Assembly: GCF_004379255.2 (NCBI RefSeq)
Contig: NC_056033.1
Coordinates: 41,008,719-41,072,718, forward strand
Reading direction: 5' to 3'
Origin: Salvia splendens
Taxonomy: Eukaryota; Streptophyta; Magnoliopsida; Lamiales; Lamiaceae
DNA length: 64,000 nt
Shown here: piece by piece, positions 10,986 through 22,485 of the stretch
How positions within the stretch are numbered: position 1 is the first letter of the stretch
Layout: each line of letters begins with the position of its first letter
Position numbers and translations under genes: made by a program
Notes under the pieces: generated by a model
Database searches by the model: none
The model's input: only the letters and a program-made list of their open reading frames with translations
Told to the model about the DNA's origin: nothing

Positions 10986-11670
10986 TGATGGAGTACGTAC
11001 TAAACAAGCCCAACAGCAGTAAAGCCCATCAGCCTAAAGCCCAAGAAAGAGTATCAGTTCGGCATGACTAAAGAGTATCAGTCCGGCATGACTAAAGAGT
11101 TCAGTTCGGCACAACCAAAGAGTTCGGCCCCAGCCTACAGCTCGGTAAAAGCCAACCAATCAAACTCTGCTCTCAGGTCGGCATCAAGCTCTACTCTCAG
11201 ATCGGCAAAAGCTGCTCGGCAATAATTCAGCAGTTCGGTCTCAGTATTCGACCGAACTAGGAGATAGTGGACTCATGCAGGATTTCCACCTCCACTACAC
11301 CCACGATCTATTTAGTGGTGTCAAGCAGTCATTAACTCATGCAGGATAGTGGACCCATGCAAGATCGCCACGATCTCCACGACATCCACTACCTAGTAAA
11401 TGGTGCTGCATGCCACGATCTTGGTCCTTTGTATAAATAGAACCTAGATCAGATAGATAGGGTTAGACTCTCTCGCTTTCTAGAGATCAAATACAAAATA
11501 GCAAGTCTGTATTGTAAGCTGTAGAAAACAGATCAAGCAATACAACTCTGCCCTCTTTTCTTCCCGTGGACGTAGATTTACCTCAGTAAATCGAACCACG
11601 TAAATTCTCTGTGTCGTGATCCGTATTTTCTACCAGCATTCATCACCACCGAAAATTCGCCGATTCATCA
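10986..11670 (+). repeat. E1 3' LTR
   Basis: 685-bp copy of the 5' LTR. Its TATA box (TATAAATA, 11432-11439) points toward BXL-1, whose start codon is about 570 bp downstream. LTR-initiated transcripts could therefore run into BXL-1. The LTR ends at 11670 and is followed by the target duplication AATCC. Confidence 0.93.
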
Positions 11671-11937
11671 AATCCCATGTCCACATATATTATTCGAAAA
11701 TTGAATATCAACATTGATGTTTGAAATTTAATGCCCATCCAAAAATGCTTACTGATACAAATCATACTTTAATTAACTTCCCAAAACTCAAAAAATTTAA
11801 TGTCGATATTAACGTTTGAAATTTAATGCTCAGGTCAAGAAAAACAAAATGTAAACGTGGTTTACACAAACATAGACATTCATTAATCCTCCAATAATTT
11901 TGGTATCATATAACAAATAGAAATCCCAAGAAATCAA

Positions 11938-11945
11938 TATAAATA
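11938..11945 (+). promoter_or_regulatory. BXL-1 TATA box
   Basis: TATAAATA, about 65 bp before the BXL-1 start codon. The surrounding phrase (ATATTCATTTCTCNTCCAA) is also found before BXL-2 (TATAGATA at 15914) and BXL-3 (TATATAGATA at 24400), so the core promoter was duplicated with the genes. Confidence 0.65.
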
Positions 11946-12009
11946 TTCATTTCTCATCCAAAAATATTGATCAAACCATACAAATATTTTGAAAAAAAAA
12001 TAAAATAAA

Positions 12010-14714
12010 ATGAGACACATTATCATCCATATGTTAGGTCTCCTAATTTGTAGCATTACATGTTCAACCAGTTTGTCGACGAATGAATCCAAAGTCCCTC
12101 CATTTTCATGCGGGAGTCGATCCTACCCGTTCTGCGATGAGGGCATGCCAGTGAGGGAGCGGGCCCGCGACCTGATCTCGCGGCTGACGTTGGACGAGAA
12201 GCTCTCGCAGCTCATCAACAAGGCCGCGGCCATCCCCCGCCTCGGCGTCCCCTACTACCAGTGGTGGTCGGAGGCGCTGCATGGGGTGGCCGTGGCCGAA
12301 GGGGTCGAGAATGGCATCTCGTTCCGCGGGGTCGTCAAGGCCGCCACAAGCTTCCCTCAGGTCATACTCACCGCCTCCTCATTCGACGCCCATCTCTGGT
12401 ACCGGATTGCAAAGGTTGGCTAGCTGCATTTCAATCATTTTAACGTCACTTGGGACAATTAATGCTTTTTTAAATTTATAAACAAATTTGAAGGTGATCG
12501 GAACAGAGGCAAGAGCAATGTACAACGAGGGGCAGGCGACGGGCCTAACGTTCTGGGCCCCAACCGTTAACATCTTCAGGGATCCGCGGTGGGGGAGGGG
12601 GCAGGAGACCCCCGGGGAGGACCCCTTGCTCACCGCCAAGTATGCCACCTCGTTTGTCAGGGGCCTCCAAGGTGACTCCTTTGAGGGCCGAGCCCTCAAA
12701 GATGACCACCTCCTAGTGTCTGCGTGTTGCAAGCACTTCACTGCCTATGATCTTGAAAGCTGGAAGGGATATGTACGCTACACCTTCAATGCAAATGTAA
12801 TAGTACTATTCATGTCATCTTCTTGATGTGGTTTGTGGGATTTATGGAGAGTTTGGCTTTTTTTTTAGGTGACGAAGCAGGATATGGCGGATACTTACCA
12901 GCCCCCGTTTAAGGGCTGCATCAAGGAGGGGAAGGCAAGTGGGTTAATGTGCGCGTATAATCTTGTGAATGGGGTCCCTAACTGCGTGGATTATGATCTG
13001 CTCACCGAGACTGCCCGCGGAGAGTGGGGGTTTGAAGGGTTGGTTGCGTTTTTGTTTTTGTTTTTGTTTTCGTGTGTTTTTGAACCGCCTAACGTTGTTT
13101 GGGGGTTCCAATTTTTAGGTACATAACCTCGGATTGTGATGCAGTTTCGTTTCTCTTTCAAAAGCAACATTATGCAAAATCAAATGAAGAGGCTGTTGCT
13201 GATGCGCTCAAAGCTGGTTTGTGATGTAATGCGTGTTTAGATCTATTGAAAATACTAACATTAATGTGATGTGTGTGTGTGTGTTTGGAATGAATGTAGG
13301 AATGGATGTGAGTTGTGGTCCGTATTTGGGAAACTATATAAAATCTGCCGTTTTGAAAGGGATAGTGCCTGAATCTGACATAGACAAAGCTCTTGAGAAT
13401 CTTTTCACTGTGAGGATTCGGTTAGGTCTCTTCAATGGGCCCCCAAGTGGGACCTACGGGAAACTCGGGCGTGAAGATGTCTGCGCACCCGAGCACCAGG
13501 AGCTGGCACTTGAGGCAGCCAGGCAGGGGATAGTCCTGCTGAAAAATGAGAGAAAACTGCTGCCGCTATCCAAGGCCGGGAAGGGGTCCCTTGCGGTGAT
13601 AGGCCCGAATGCGAATGTTTCCAATGTACTTCTCGGAAACTACCGGGGGCCGCCTTGCACCACCATCACTCCACTCCAAGGGCTAATGAGATATGCAAAG
13701 GATATCAACTATAGCTCTATCGATGTGAAAAGAGCGGTCGAGCTTGCAAAATCAGCGGACTGCGTGGTTTTGGTGATGGGAACCAACCAACTACAAGAAT
13801 CAGAGTATAAAGATCGCGAGGATTTGGTGCTTCCTGGGGAGCAGGAAAGCTTGATCATGAGCGTTGCCGAGGCGGCTAAGAAGCCTGTCGTGTTGGTGCT
13901 GCTATGTGGAGGGCCGATTGATGTTTCATTCGCCAAAAATGAGCCAAAAATAGGGAGCATTTTGTGGGCTGGGTATCCTGGTCAGGCTGGAGGGGGAGCA
14001 ATTGCAGAGATCATATTTGGAGACTATAATCCTGGTAAGAAAAGAAGGAAGAATAAATCAAATATGGTTAACATTATCAATATCGAGATACTCACCACGT
14101 TTATTAGTTAATTCATTTTTCTTGTTTTAGGAGGAAGGCTGACTATGACTTGGTATCCCCAAGAATTTATGAAGATACCGATGATCGATATGAGAATGAG
14201 GGCCGATCCATCATCTGGCTTCCCGGGGCGCACCTATAGATTCTACGGAGGCAAAAAGGTGTTTGAATTCGGGCACGGGTTGAGCTACACCACTTATTCT
14301 TACAAGATCGTTTTCGTAAGCCAAAGAAATTTTGATCTCAAGGCATCATCATCCACTTCCAACCTAAGGTACGTATCGGTCCAAGAGTTGGGATCGAGGT
14401 GGTGTAAGAAGGCTAAGTTTTTTGTTATAGTTCGTGTTAAGAATAAAGGGAAGATGGCGGGTAAGCACCCGGTGCTTTTATTTTTGAGGCGTACTCAATA
14501 TGGTGGTGATGGTGGTGTTGGTAGCCCGATGAAACAATTGGTCGGGTTTCAGACGGTAAAGACTGATGTTAAGGAGAAAGTGTTGGTCAAGTTTTCAGTG
14601 AGTCCGTGTGAGCATTTTAGTAGTGCTAGTGAAGATGGGGAGATGGTGATTGAATCAGGAGATGCGAGTTTAGTTGTAGGAGATGAGGAGCATCCAATTA
14701 GAATTCATATGTGA
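12010..14714 (+). CDS. BXL-1: GH3 beta-D-xylosidase / alpha-L-arabinofuranosidase, secreted
   Basis: Exons by splice sites and paralog comparison: 12010-12414, 12494-12796, 12869-13038, 13119-13216, 13300-14034, 14131-14714, giving 764 aa. The family removes xylosyl and sometimes arabinosyl residues from xylan- and pectin-derived oligosaccharides in the cell wall. A hydrophobic N-terminus ([18 protein letters not shown]) is a signal peptide. The GH3 N-terminal domain follows ([35 protein letters not shown], nucleophile Asp in TSDCDAVS in exon 4). Exon 5 carries the GH3 C-terminal domain ([27 protein letters not shown]) and exon 6 a fibronectin-III-like domain. An AATAAA lies at 14775. Relative to BXL-2 it lacks nine codons in exon 5, removing a conserved VKFEQGC segment. 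E1 has cut off its distal promoter. Confidence 0.92.
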
Positions 14715-15975
14715 CAAATTATAGATTGTCAATTGTGTTCAAGGGTTTTATGCAACTTGATATTGACTCTTGGAAATAAAATGTATTAAGGTTGATTGTA
14801 TTTAAAATTGTCTGAAATGGTGTCGTTGATATTTATGTATCTCATTTTGATATTTCTCTATAATTCCCTCGTAGTGACATTTTATTTAAGTGACCAGTAA
14901 TGCGATACTGATGATTTCAATGAATAAATTTTTTTAGGTTAGACGACGTTCTCTCACCTATAAATCCTGCAATTATGTATTTACATACGACATCTCTATG
15001 GTGTAGAGAAGAAATTCTTACAAAATTGACCCATATGAAATAATTAAACATAGAAGTAGTAAGACTTATATACTATCGATATTTCTTCACAAAATAAAGT
15101 GTTGGTTTCATCAAATTTTTTTGCAAGAACAACTAATGAAAATGTTACAATCTCAGATGGCGGAAAAAAAGTTGCTTTGAAATACTATACCATGGAACTT
15201 TCCCTTTTATAACCTTCATCTACGGAGATGAATATTCAATTTATTTTCAAAAATCTTTTCACTTCCACTTTCTCCTTTTATCACAAAAAATAAAAAAAAT
15301 TGTTTCACTTTGTAAAGCTATTATGATTTTATTATATATAATGGCACTTTTAAATAATAATCGCATAATCCCATTAGTTTCATGCTCTTAATTGATTATT
15401 TAGTGAGATTTTCGGCTGTTTAAAAAACGTTTACAGTAGTAATACAAATCACTATTATATAAACCATTCTCCTTATCTTAAATTTTTTATGTAATTACTT
15501 ATGCATATTATAATCTCATGTTCACATTATCCCGTAATTATAATTTCATGTCCATATTATAATTCAATGTCCACATTAATGTTTGAAATTTAATTCCCAT
15601 CCAAAAACGTCATACTTTAATTAACTTCCCGAAACTCATAATTTCATGTCCATATTATTCAGTTATTCAAAAATTTAATGTCCATATCCGTTTGAAATTT
15701 AAAGCCCAGCTCAAGTAACGCTTAGTGATACTACAAGATAGTACTAGTATACTATTAATAATGGTTCAAACCTCGACTTTTACATATTGATAGATAGATT
15801 GATTTACATCGTACATCATTTATCTTCCAATAATTTTGGTCTATGTTCTTATTAAATTTTTGTGTGTAACAAATACAAATCCCAAGAAAGCAATGCAGCA
15901 CCTCAAATCACAATATAGATATTCATTTCTCCTCCAATAATTTCCATTAAACCATACAAATATTTTGATAAAAAA
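14715..15975. other. BXL-1 3' end and BXL-2 upstream region
   Basis: The 3' part holds the BXL-1 poly(A) signal AATAAA (14775-14780). The rest is AT-rich. From about 15310 it matches the BXL-1 upstream region that E1 has split (3840-4108 plus 11676-12009). Short degenerate repeats of the type TTTCATGTCCATATTATAA occur at 15510-15700. The BXL-2 TATA-like box is TATAGATA at 15914-15921. No other gene seen. Confidence 0.65.
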
Positions 15976-18900
15976 ATGAGACACATTATCCTCCATCTGT
16001 TAGGTCTCCTAATTTGTAGTATTACATGTTCGACCAGTTTGTCGACGAATGAATCCAAACTCCCGCCATTTTCATGCGGGAGTCGGTCCTACCCGTTCTG
16101 CGACACGGGCATGCCAGTGAGGGAGCGGGCGCGCGACCTGATCTCGCGGCTGACGTTGGACGAGAAGATCTCGCAGCTGAGCAACAATGCCTCGGCCATC
16201 CCACGCCTCGGCGTCCCCTACTACCAGTGGTGGTCGGAGGCGCTGCATGGGTTGGCTGCCTTCGAAGGAGTCGAGACTGGCATCTCGTTTGACGGGGTCG
16301 TCAAGGCAGCCACCAGCTTCCCTCAGATCATACTCACCGCCTCCTCATTCGATGCTCATCTCTGGTATCGGATAGCAAAGGTTCAACATTTTTTATTTTG
16401 TTTGATGTGATGACTAAATCAGATTTCGGATCTTGAAAAGATTTCATTATTAGATTAGTTTAAGCTTGGGATAAGTTTTTTTTATTTTAATTCATGGGAT
16501 TCTTGTTTTTTTAAAGTTGTTTTTGAATATTTTTGGGCCAAATTCATAAATAGTGTCCACAATGCACCCATTTCATATGTACTACTGTTACGGATTCAAT
16601 TCCCACATCGATTGTGAGAACAACTGATGTGGGGTATATAGACTAAATGAGCTCTCTCTCCTAACATGCTAGTCTTTTGGGATGAGTTCTCCTGTTTGGT
16701 CTGTATCAACTACACACACAATCAATATACACAAAATACATATACTACACATATTGCGCGCGCACACACATTATACACTGTAGACATACATACAAACACA
16801 CTTTAGAAGCAAATGGTGTTGATATTTGAATTAATGATAGCTAAGATTTGACAACAAATTTGAAGGTGATTGGAACAGAGGGAAGAGCCATGTACAATGA
16901 GGGGCAGGCGACCGGCCTAACGTTCTGGGCGCCAAACATCAACATCTTCAGGGATCCGCGGTGGGGGAGGGGGCAGGAGACCCCTGGGGAGGACCCCTTG
17001 CTCACCGCCAAGTATGCCACGTCGTTTGTCAGAGGCCTCCAAGGCGACTCCTTTGAGGGTGGAGCCCTCAAAGACGGTCACCTCCAAGCCTCCGCGTGTT
17101 GCAAGCACTTCACTGCCTACGATCTCGAAAGCTGGAAGGGATATGAACGCTTCACCTTTAATGCTCAAGTAAGTAATAGTAGTCTTGTTCTGTTTTAATG
17201 TGGGTCCAAAATATTGTTTGGGTTGTTTTAGGTGACGAAACGGGATTTGGCGGATACGTACCAGCCCTCATTCAAGGGTTGCGTCGAGGAGGGGAAGGCG
17301 AGTGGGTTAATGTGCGCGTATAATCTTGTGAATGGGGTCCCAAACTGCGTGGATTATGATCTGCTCACCAAGACTGCCCGCGGAGAGTGGGGGTTTGACG
17401 GGTTAGTTACGTTTTTTTTTGTTTTCGTGTGTGTTTTAAACCGGCTAACGTTGTTTGGGGGGTCTGGTTTTAGGTACATAACCTCAGACTGTGATGCAGT
17501 TTCGCTTCTCTTTCGGAAGCAACATTATGCAAAATCAGATGAAGAGGCTGTTGCTGATGCGCTCAAAGCTGGTTTGTGATGTGTGTGTGCGCGCTTTGAT
17601 CTATTGAAAATACTAACATTAATGTGATGTGTGTGTGTGTGTGTTTGGGATGAATGTAGGAATGGATGTGGGTTGTGGTCCGTATTTGGGAAACTATGCA
17701 AAATCTGCCGTTTTGAAAGGGATAATTTCTGAATCTGACATAGACAAAGCTCTAGAGAATCTTTTCACTGTGAGGATGCGGTTAGGTCTCTTCAATGGGC
17801 CCCCAAGTGGGACCTACGGGAAACTAGGGCGTGCAGATGTCTGCGCACCCGAGCACCAGGAGCTGGCACTTGAGGCAGCCAGGCAGGGGATAGTCCTGCT
17901 GAAAAATGAGAGAAAACTATTGCCGCTATCCAAGGCCAAAAAGGGGACTCTTGCGGTGATAGGCCCGAACGCGAAGATTTACAATACGCTTCTCGGAAAC
18001 TACGCGGGGCCGCCTTGCAGCACCATCAGTCCACTCCAAGGGCTAATGAGTTATGTTGAGGATGTGAAGTTTGAACAAGGGTGTGGCATTGTCAATGGTA
18101 GCTCTGTCGATGAGAAAAGAGCGGTCGAGCTTGCAAAGTCAGCGGACCACGTGGTTTTGGTGATGGGATCCAACCAACTACAAGAAGCAGAGTATATTGA
18201 TCGTGTGGATTTGGTTCTTCCGGGGAAGCAGCAAAGCTTGATCATGAGCGTTGCCGAGGCGGCTAAGAAGCCTGTCGTGTTGGTGCTGCTATGTGGAGGG
18301 CCGATTGATGTTTCATTCGCCAAAAATGAGCCAAAAATAGGAAGCATTTTGTGGGCTGGGTATCCTGGTCAGGCTGGAGGGAGAGCAATTGCAGAGATCA
18401 TATTTGGAGACTATAATCCTGGTAAGAAAAGAAGAAACAAAAAAGAGGTTTAAAATCAAATATGGCAAACATTATTAACGTCCAGATATTCACTTCACCT
18501 CTAATAGTAGTCTATTTTTCTTGTTTTAGGAGGTAGGTTGACTATGACTTGGTATCCCCAAGACTTCGTGAAGATACCGATGATCGATATGAGAATGAGG
18601 GCGGATCCTTCATCCGGCTTCCCCGGGCGTACCTATAGATTCTACAAAGGCGAAAAGGTGTTTGAATTCGGGTACGGGCTGAGCTACACCACCTATTCTT
18701 ACAAGATCGATTTCGTGGGGTTTGATATGAAGGCATCATCATCCACTTCCAACCTAGGGTATATCTCGATACAAGAGTTGGGATCGGGGTGGTGTGAGAA
18801 GGCTAGGTTTTTGGTAAGAGTAAGTGTTAAGAATAAAGGAAAGATGGCGGGTAAGCACCCAGTGCTTTTGTTTTTGAAGCGCACTCAATATAGTGGTGGT

Positions 18901-19098
18901 ATTGGTAGCCCGATGAAACAATTGATCGGGTTTCAGCCGGTTAGGATCAATGCTAAGGAGAAGGCGAGCGTTGAGTTTTCGGTGAGTCCTTGTGAGCATT
19001 TTAGTAGCGCTAATGAAGATGGGGAGATGGTGATTGAATTAGGAGATGCGAGTTTAGTTGTAGGAGATGAGGAGCATCCATTTAGAATAAATTTATGA
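15976..19098 (+). CDS. BXL-2: GH3 beta-D-xylosidase / alpha-L-arabinofuranosidase, secreted
   Basis: Exons 15976-16380, 16866-17168, 17232-17401, 17474-17571, 17660-18421, 18530-19098, giving 768 aa, the usual length for plant BXL enzymes. All junctions are GT-AG and all phases agree (0,0,2,1,1). Features: signal peptide ([18 protein letters not shown]), GH3 N-terminal domain with the nucleophile motif [10 protein letters not shown]3 C-terminal domain, and fibronectin-III-like end ([16 protein letters not shown] ... PFRINL). It keeps the VKFEQGC segment lost in BXL-1. Introns 2-5 are short and nearly the same as in BXL-1, so the two are recent tandem duplicates. Intron 1 carries a 123-bp solo LTR. 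Poly(A) signal AATAAA at 19164. This is the best intact copy in the cluster. Confidence 0.94.
16581..16713. mobile_element. Tiny solo LTR (TRIM/SMART-like) in BXL-2 intron 1
   Basis: A 123-bp unit, 16586-16708, begins TGTTACGG and ends GTATCA. It is flanked on both sides by ACTAC (16581-16585 and 16709-16713), a perfect 5-bp target duplication. Inside are CCCACATCG and ATGTGGGGTATATAGAC, phrases common in copia-type miniature LTRs. No internal region or second LTR is present, so it is a solo LTR left by recombination. BXL-1 lacks it at the matching place in its 79-bp intron. Confidence 0.8.
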
Positions 19099-19517
19099 CA
19101 AATTATAGAACTGCCAATTGTGGTGTTAAAAGAGTTTTATGCAACTTGATAATGACTCTTGGAAATAAATTGTAATGTGGATTGTATTTTAAATTGTGTG
19201 AAATGGTCTCTACCTGATATTTAAGTACGTACAACATTTTGATATTGTTCTTTTAACTCCCTCATAACATTTTATTCAAATGTCCAGTAATGTAATAATG
19301 ATGATGTCAATGAATCAAAGAAGGGTAGGTTAGTTTCATATTAAATTAAATTGGTGAGTTTTTGTTTTCTGTAAAAATGAAAAATTTCTGTAGGGCCCTT
19401 TTTAAAATAGAAAAACTTTGTTGATTTCTTTTTAAATGGTTAGATGGATTTGTGGCTAAGTGCATATTATCATACATAACTACAAAAGTAATAGTCAAAC
19501 AATAGGTTCCAAACTAC

Positions 19518-19758
19518 TACTCCCTTCGTCCCGCTTTAGCAGTTCCAGTTGCTTTTTTGCACTCGTTTTGTAAAAATGATAATAAATAGTTAAAGTGGAG
19601 AAATAGTAAAGTACGAGAGAGAATAATGTAGATAAGACTCTTCTCTACATTATTCTCTATCTTACTTTACAATTTCTCCACTTTAACTATTTATTATCAT
19701 TTTTATAAAATGAGTGCGCAAAAGTAACCGGGACTGCTAAAGCGAGACGGACGGAGTA
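19518..19758. mobile_element. Stowaway MITE, long perfect-looking hairpin
   Basis: TA target duplication, then CTCCCTTCGTCCCGC ... CGAGACGGACGGAG, then TA. The two halves (19520-19635 and 19640-19756) are nearly complete inverted repeats, for example AAATGATAATAAATAGTTAAAG against CTTTAACTATTTATTATCATTT. The whole 237-bp element can fold into one long hairpin. It lies about 420 bp downstream of BXL-2. Confidence 0.9.
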
Positions 19759-20088
19759 ATTCATAAAAATCAACTTATTAGTACAATACTCTTTTTCGTT
19801 CAAAAAATAGTGTCATTGCATTAACAAAGGAGGAGTATAATTAATTATAGGGTTACTAGTTATTTAAATTATAAGGTTTGTTTAAATTCTGATTAATCTC
19901 ATAATTTTTTAAAAATTCTAATTAATCTCATAATTATTGGTAAGCTATGTTCTTTTTGGCAATAATTAACTATCTTCTCTTTTCTACTCTATCAGTGGCG
20001 TATCCAGTGTAGTACAAGGGGGTACAACTGTACCCCCAAACTTTTGGTTTTCTATAATATATTGTACCATCAGTTTAAAATACTTTAG

Positions 20089-20155
20089 TGGCACAGTGGT
20101 AGAACACGCCTTTCGCCTTCCGTGAGACGCGAGTTCGATCCCCAGCGGCCTCATT
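20089..20155 (+). other. tRNA-like segment with Pol III box A and box B inside the hAT element
   Basis: TGGCACAGTGG (20089-20099) fits the box A consensus and GAGTTCGATCC (20131-20141) fits box B. The spacing is 31 nt, and a T-run follows at about 20152. This looks like a tRNA-derived head such as that of a SINE. A full cloverleaf was not found, so it is not called as a tRNA gene. Confidence 0.45.
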
Positions 20156-20736
20156 TTTATTCTTCTATTATTAGAGTTATATTGTACTCCTACATGAAAC
20201 TTGAGAGTATTTTTGCTACAATTTATTCTTTTCTTCTTCCATTTTATAGTGATTACGATTATATTTTTATTTATATGGAGACTTTCAAGTGTTTTTATCT
20301 ATAGATTACTGTGTTTATGTATTATTTTCAATACTATATCAATAGTTTACTTTCAAGTGTTTTTATCCACAGATTACTATGTTTATGTATTATTTTCAAT
20401 ACAATATCAAAAGTTTACTTAGGCCATGTTTGGTTGGCAGGAAAGTAAAGTTGGCAAGAAAAATGATTCCTGGGAAAATGAATCCCAGGAATATGATTTC
20501 TAATAACTTTACTTTCCCGTGTTTGGAAAATATCAAGATTTGAAGTATATATTTGATTTAAACACCAAACTAAAAATATACTTATTATTTTTTATTTATA
20601 AAAAATAATAATACATATTATTTAATAAATTATTAATTACAAATGATAATAATTATATTATTTTATTTATTATTACGATGGATAGTTTAAATATGGATTA
20701 TACATCATAATATATAATAATATAATAATAAATAAG

Positions 20737-20739
<3 letters not shown>

Positions 20740-20768
<29 letters not shown>

Positions 20769-21061
20769 CATTATATTTACATAATTTTTAATTCAATAAA
20801 TTTTATAATTTAAAATTTCACTACAATTTTATTATATAATTTATAAATTAATAATTATTATATTATTATATAATTACAATTATATTTAATTATTTAAAAA
20901 ATTATTATTATTATTTTGATAATAAAATAAATATTAATAGTATAGTTATAATTATGATAATTTGAATTATAGTTATTTATTATCCTGAAATTAAGTATGG
21001 TTTATACTTTTAAATTATTTTTAAAACATTGTAATAAATAATAACAATAATAATGATGATG

Positions 21062-21122
<61 letters not shown>
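20740..21122. repeat. AT-rich trinucleotide microsatellites
   Basis: A run of ATT repeats at 20740-20768 and a longer run of AAT/TAA repeats (about twenty units) at 21060-21122, with AT-rich low-complexity sequence between. They lie inside the hAT element. Confidence 0.85.
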
Positions 21123-21123
<1 letters not shown>

Positions 21124-21593
21124 CTGTACTATATTACATTAAATATGTAAGAATCCTAAAACTGGGAAAAAGAATACCTAAGAAAAGTTAGGATTCAGAA
21201 TCCTAGAAAGTTGTACTAACTTTCCTTGTTTTAGGATTTTGATTACTTTCCCAGTTTGATTAAAAACGGAAACAAACACAGGAATTTAATTACTTTCCTA
21301 GTTTGATCAAAAGTTTATCTACAGACTTTGAAGGTATTTTATTTATTATATAATTATTATATTTATATTTTTATATTCACAACTAACAAAATGAAAGAAA
21401 AATAAGCGAATAATTTTCTTTATATCAAAGTAAATATCGCACCCCCGAATCAAAAATTCTGCATACACCACTGTACTCTATTCTCCCTCTCTCTTAATAT
21501 ATTATCTACAATTTAACCCAATGCATATATACCACTTCCTATTCCAAAACAGAAATTACTCATTTGAACTGGCACAGATGGAGTACAAGTATC

Positions 21594-22485
21594 TTAGGGC
21601 ACCCGCAACGCTGTGCCGTTGCGGTTCCTATGCCGTTCCGGCGGAACGGTTCCGCGGCGGCACGCGTTGCGGGGTGCGTTCCGTCGCCGTTCCGTGCCGT
21701 CGCCATTCCTATGCCGTGCTGCGTTCCGTTCCGGAGGAACGCGGAACGGAACGTTCCGCCACGCGCCGAGGCGACGTGGCGGCCTCCCATTCGACGCGTG
21801 CAGCCCACTCGCTGCCCCGCGAGTGGGCTTCGTCCGGTGACGCAATAATTAATTTTTTTAAAAAAAATTCGAATTTAATAAAAAAAAAAAAAATTTTTTG
21901 CAACGATAATGAGACCGTTTTTTTTATATCCGTTTTTTATTTTTTTTATTTTTTATTTAATTTATTTACTCTATAAATACTCCTATTTCATACTCATTTC
22001 AATCACAAACACACATCTATTCCTTTCTATTTCCACCCCAATTTTCATCTCAAATCAACTATATTTTCCTTCTCCCAAATTTAATCAAACTAATGGATCC
22101 TTATGAACAAATGCGTCAAATATTGGAATAATCACTTGAAGAAGATCGACGACGGGAGGCGGAAGAAATTATTAAAATTGTGTACTTTTATTTTTTTAGG
22201 ATTTTAATTGTGTGCTTTTATTTTTTTACGTTTAAGTTGTAATTTTTTTTAATGTTGTGTGTTTTTTTAATAAAGTGTGTTTGTTTTTTAAAGTGTGTTT
22301 ATTTAAATTGAATTGGGTTGGAAATAAAAAAAATGAAATTGAATGAATAGTAATTTAAGGAACGGTTAAGGAACGGAGGGTTGCAGGTTCCGTTCCTTAG
22401 TTAAGGAATGGAGTAAAAAAGTACAGTGGGGCCCTCAAATAGTGGTTTAAGGAACGGTATAGGAACAACGTTGTGGATGGCCTTA
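21594..22485. mobile_element. PIF/Harbinger-type non-autonomous element 1
   Basis: Element 21597-22482 begins GGGCACCCGCAACGC and ends ACGTTGTGGATGGCC, forming a terminal inverted repeat, and is flanked by TTA on both sides (21594-21596, 22483-22485), the 3-bp TWA duplication of PIF/Harbinger. The left end is GC-rich and repeats GCCGTTCC phrases. A short remnant frame begins at 22093 (MDPYEQMRQ) and stops quickly. The same start occurs in the element at 25476, so both derive from one coding parent. Confidence 0.82.

Larger units (their letters stand above)
4104..11675 (+). mobile_element. Ty3/gypsy (Tat-type) LTR retrotransposon E1, complete structure, coding-defective
   Basis: The element has two 685-bp LTRs that start TG and end CA and are flanked by the 5-bp target duplication AATCC (4104-4108 and 11671-11675). 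Internal order is primer binding site, gag-protease, UAG, reverse transcriptase, RNase H, second (archaeal-type) RNase H, integrase, tandem repeats and polypurine tract. A dual RNase H is characteristic of the Tat lineage of plant Ty3/gypsy. By eye the LTRs differ at only about one position (4174/11051 region), so insertion is recent. Two 1-base insertions in gag and one CGA-to-TGA change in pol, judged against E2, disable it. It also lacks the antisense gene block found in E2. It sits about 340 bp upstream of the BXL-1 start codon in the same orientation. Confidence 0.93.
19985..21481. mobile_element. Non-autonomous hAT element
   Basis: Element 19993-21473 begins CAGTGGCGTATCCAG and ends CTGCATACACCACTG, a terminal inverted repeat of hAT type. 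The flanks are both TACTCTAT (19985-19992, 21474-21481), a perfect 8-bp target duplication as hAT elements make. No transposase is encoded. Inside are a tRNA-like stretch (20089-20155), two 65-bp tandem copies around ATTACTGTGTTTATGTATTA (20282-20417), a probable nested AT-rich insertion beginning GGCCATGTTTGGTTGG (about 20423), and trinucleotide microsatellites. Confidence 0.88.

Noticed and set aside
20089..20155. Functional tRNA gene
   Set aside because: Box A and box B are present, but no acceptor stem or anticodon arm could be paired convincingly.
21560..21848. Overlapping frames in several phases rich in Arg and Ala
   Set aside because: These arise from the GC-rich GCCGTTCC-type repeats at the left end of the Harbinger element. 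No single frame is favoured.
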